From JAXIHJ01 sp034189755 (lineage in GTDB: Bacteria; Planctomycetota; Phycisphaerae; SM23-33), in contig JAXIHJ010000062.1 in the NCBI GenBank assembly GCA_034189755.1, forward strand, positions 1-7,178: a stretch of DNA of 7,178 nt, given 5' to 3'. Numbering within the stretch: the first letter of the stretch is position 1; every line of letters starts with the position of its first letter. The translations under genes and the position numbers were made by a program. This document shows, piece after piece, positions 5,621-7,178 of this stretch. The notes under the pieces are model-generated. The model saw nothing but the letters and a program-made list of their open reading frames with translations. It did not search any database and was not told the DNA's origin.

Positions 5621-6391
5621 TCACTCCTCTGCCGGTTTGACACTGCTGAACAGCAGCCAGATGCTTTCTTCCTCAAATGCGTGGCGGGTGGGATACTTGA
5701 ACGTCCGCGGCGGGCTTTCAGTCATCGCCACCGCGCCGCGATTGACCATCGCTGTTTCAGCATAGCGAATAAGGTCGCAGACCAGCATCACGAAGTTGTC
5801 GGCCGAGCGATTGCCGGCCTTCTCGCCGAGGTAAGTGTAGCGGAACTTATCGGCCAGAATGTGGTATCGCGACGCGCCGCCGTCCAGGAAGATCTCCAGT
5901 ACGAGGTTGGACACGTTCTTTTCACTGTGCTTTATATCTGTCTCGACCACGGGCACGCTCATGCCGCATCGGGCTATTCCCACCATGCGGTGGCGTATGC
6001 GTGTTTTCGCCACGCGTTTGAATTCCGTCAGGTTGACGCCGCCTGCCGCGATGAGCGCGACGCGCGACCAGTCAGTGGGTGTCGGCCGGTTGAGCGAGTC
6101 GTACAGTATGAGCTGCTCAGCCAGTGCATCGGCCTGCATGATCCGCTTACGAGCGGCCAGTACCGGCAGGTTCCGCTCATCGACGACATGCGCCTCGACG
6201 CCATGATTTTTCAGTACAAGCTGGAGCGTGTTGGCGTCGTCAAGCGACAGGCTACTCACCAGTATGCCGAAGGCGTCCCTGGCCATCAGGGCTGCGTCGT
6301 TGTCCGTCAGTTGAGGCAGCGACTGAAATGCGACCCGCAGCGATTCGACGGGGGGCACATCCAGCGTTGTCTGCACAACCGCGTAAGACAT
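5621..6391 (-). CDS. Conserved-looking protein of unknown function
   Basis: I do not recognise this 256-residue protein by name. It has no signal peptide or membrane helix, so it is probably cytoplasmic. It looks two-part. Residues 1-75 (SYAVVQTTLDVPPVESLRVA, then LMARDAFGILVSSLS and HGVEAHVVDE) read as a small alternating alpha/beta module, in which LSLDDANTLQLVLKNHGVEAHVV resembles a helix followed by a strand as in small ferredoxin-like folds. A basic linker RKRI follows. Residues 108-220 carry WSRVALIAAGGVN, SNLVLEIFLDGG, RYHILADKFRYTYLGE and SADNFVMLVCDLIRY, a mostly beta pattern ending in a helix, which could be a PH-like or similar scaffold. The start ATG at 6389-6391 has AGAAAGG on the minus strand, leaving about 7 nt to the ATG. 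It runs divergently from glnA and ends 8 nt from the convergent GT2 gene. I infer an intracellular binding or sensing role only weakly. Confidence 0.8.
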   Translation of the reverse strand: MSYAVVQTTLDVPPVESLRVAFQSLPQLTDNDAALMARDAFGILVSSLSLDDANTLQLVLKNHGVEAHVVDERNLPVLAARKRIMQADALAEQLILYDSLNRPTPTDWSRVALIAAGGVNLTEFKRVAKTRIRHRMVGIARCGMSVPVVETDIKHSEKNVSNLVLEIFLDGGASRYHILADKFRYTYLGEKAGNRSADNFVMLVCDLIRYAETAMVNRGAVAMTESPPRTFKYPTRHAFEEESIWLLFSSVKPAEE

Positions 6392-6422
6392 GGCCAGGCC
6401 TTTCTAAACGGGTCTGCCAGAT

Positions 6423-6428
6423 AATATA
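6423..6428 (-). promoter_or_regulatory. Candidate -10 element for the unknown gene
   Basis: On the minus strand this reads TATATT within an isolated AT-rich patch in GC-rich DNA. A start of transcription near 6416 would give a leader of about 25 nt that includes the ribosome binding site. I found no good -35 hexamer at 16-18 nt, so it would need an activator or another sigma factor. Confidence 0.3.
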
Positions 6429-6464
6429 ACACCGCAACGGACGACAAAACAGACCCGCCCGCCG

Positions 6465-6479
6465 TTCGTGCCGGACGAA
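6465..6479. promoter_or_regulatory. Palindrome between the unknown gene and glnA
   Basis: TTCGTGCCGGACGAA is a 15-bp near-perfect dyad (six of seven pairs match around the centre). It lies between the two divergent promoters, about 37 bp beyond the leftward -10 and about 49 bp before the glnA -35. Neither flank has a T-run on the transcript side, so an operator is likelier than a terminator. Confidence 0.4.
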
Positions 6480-6494
6480 AAAACCACTTTCCGA

Positions 6495-6532
6495 CGGTTT
6501 TGGGAATCCGGTTTTCGGTTTTGACTTTTGAC
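6495..6532 (+). repeat. Short 7-bp direct repeats upstream of the glnA promoter
   Basis: CGGTTTT occurs at 6495-6501, 6509-6515 and 6516-6522, and TTTTGAC occurs twice back to back at 6519-6525 and 6526-6532, overlapping the -35 element. All fall on one 7-base register. The position directly upstream of and over the -35 box suits a regulator binding in tandem. Confidence 0.45.
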
Positions 6533-6556
6533 AGACTGCCTCGACGGATTTATCCT
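6528..6556 (+). promoter_or_regulatory. Sigma70-type promoter for glnA
   Basis: TTGACA (6528-6533) is a perfect -35 hexamer, followed after exactly 17 nt by TATCCT (6551-6556, four of six for -10). Transcription from near 6563 gives a leader of about 44 nt before the GTG at 6607. A second TTGACT at 6521-6526 has no partner -10. Confidence 0.6.
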
Positions 6557-6592
6557 GCCGTTTGACGCGAAGTCTTCGATACCTCGATTATG

Positions 6593-6598
6593 AAAGGA
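6593..6598 (+). promoter_or_regulatory. Ribosome binding site supporting the GTG start of glnA
   Basis: AAAGGA lies 8 nt before GTG 6607. The nearby ATG at 6590 is in another frame and upstream of this site, so it is not the glnA start. Confidence 0.55.
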
Positions 6599-6606
6599 AA
6601 CATCCT

Positions 6607-7178
6607 GTGGCTGAGGCGAAGAAAGACGTCGAATGGGTGCTGAAACAGTGCAGGGACCTGAAGGTCGAATTTATTCGCATGTGGTTCACCGACGTGCTTG
6701 GCGTGCTCAAGAGCTTCACCATCACGCCGGGCCAACTGCAAGGCGCGCTGACCGAGGGCATGGGCTTTGACGGCTCCAGTATCGAGGGCTTCGCCCGGAT
6801 CGAGGAGTCGGACATGATAGCCTTTCCCGATCCGAACACCTTTGCGATTCTGCCCTGGCGTCCCCAGGACGGCGTCGTAGCCAAGTTGACCTGCGACGTT
6901 CGCTTTCCCGACGGCCGGCCTTACGACGGCGACCCGCGATACGTCCTGCGCAGGCTGCTGGCCAGGGCCGCCGAAAAGGGCTACACCTTCTACGTCGGCC
7001 CGGAGCTGGAATACTTCTACTTCCAGGACAGCAGCCCCGGCCTGAACGTGCTCGACAAGGCGGGCTACTTCGGCGTTACGCCGGAAAACCTGGCCGCCGA
7101 CCTGCGCCGCCAGACGGTGCAGATGCTCCAGGCCATGGGCATCGAGGTGGAGTACAGCCACCACGAAGTAGCGCCCAG
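6607..7178 (+). CDS. glnA: Glutamine synthetase type I, N-terminal part (cut by window end)
   Basis: Makes glutamine from glutamate, ammonia and ATP, the entry point of nitrogen assimilation; a cytoplasmic dodecamer in the type I family. The first 190 codons are present. The N-terminal beta-grasp domain has VEFIRMWFTDVLGVLKSFTI (residues 20-39) and FDGSSIEGFARIEESDM (54-70). The catalytic barrel begins with DPRYVLRRLL (109-118), GPELEYFYF (131-139), whose glutamates 133 and 135 match the family's metal ligands, and SHHEVAP (184-190), carrying another metal-site Glu. The sequence looks like the GSI-alpha group found in Firmicutes, archaea and Thermotoga, but the adenylylation region that would settle this is beyond the window. 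The start is GTG with AAAGGA 8 nt upstream. It has its own promoter and repeat-rich control region, and is divergent from the unknown gene. Confidence 0.96.
   Translation, partial: MAEAKKDVEWVLKQCRDLKVEFIRMWFTDVLGVLKSFTITPGQLQGALTEGMGFDGSSIEGFARIEESDMIAFPDPNTFAILPWRPQDGVVAKLTCDVRFPDGRPYDGDPRYVLRRLLARAAEKGYTFYVGPELEYFYFQDSSPGLNVLDKAGYFGVTPENLAADLRRQTVQMLQAMGIEVEYSHHEVAP

Noticed and set aside
5681..6424. 247-codon plus-strand open frame opposite the unknown gene
   Set aside because: The minus-strand frame has a good ribosome binding site, coherent domain-like segments and sensible composition. The plus-strand frame is His/Arg-rich with no motif.
6550..7164. 204-codon minus-strand open frame over glnA
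   Set aside because: The plus strand encodes unmistakable glutamine synthetase motifs; the antisense frame is a shadow.

Overview
This is a GC-rich (roughly 60%) bacterial chromosomal segment with tightly packed genes. A PEP-CTERM sorted surface protein points to a Gram-negative-type envelope with an exosortase system. A planctomycete of the Phycisphaerae type is my best guess, from the gene content and the style of the uncharacterised protein; this is inference. I see no mobile element, CRISPR array, rRNA or tRNA.

Layout. (1) 1-1027, plus strand: the C-terminal part of hisC followed by a complete hisB, two histidine biosynthesis genes in one operon. About the first 80 bases differ in composition and do not encode recognisable HisC, so the left edge may be a contig or chimera boundary. 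(2) 1055-2200, minus strand: a secreted repeat protein ending in a PEP-CTERM signal, convergent with hisB. (3) 2201-2381: a divergent control region with a perfect 7-bp inverted repeat and a good sigma70-type promoter facing right. (4) 2382-5612, plus strand: a polytopic GT-C/family 39-like glycosyltransferase, rsmE (overlapping it by 4 nt), then a DPM1/GtrB-like family 2 glycosyltransferase. (5) 5621-6391, minus strand: a conserved-looking protein of unknown function, convergent with the previous gene across 8 nt. (6) 6392-6606: a second divergent control region with a palindrome, short 7-bp repeats and a TTGACA-N17-TATCCT promoter. (7) 6607-7178, plus strand: the N-terminal third or more of a type I glutamine synthetase, glnA, cut by the window end.

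How the genes fit together. hisC and hisB act in histidine synthesis. The two glycosyltransferases suggest a lipid-carrier module: the family 2 enzyme would charge a polyprenyl phosphate with a sugar, and the multi-membrane GT-C enzyme would transfer such a sugar to an acceptor outside the membrane. The adjacent PEP-CTERM protein is a possible surface client, because PEP-CTERM systems generally accompany exopolysaccharide genes, but nothing here shows a direct link. rsmE (ribosome modification) and glnA (nitrogen assimilation) are housekeeping genes. I do not see a clear new system. The most unusual items are the repeat architecture of the PEP-CTERM protein, the (near-)leaderless promoters of both glycosyltransferases, the repeat-rich glnA control region and the unknown protein opposite glnA.
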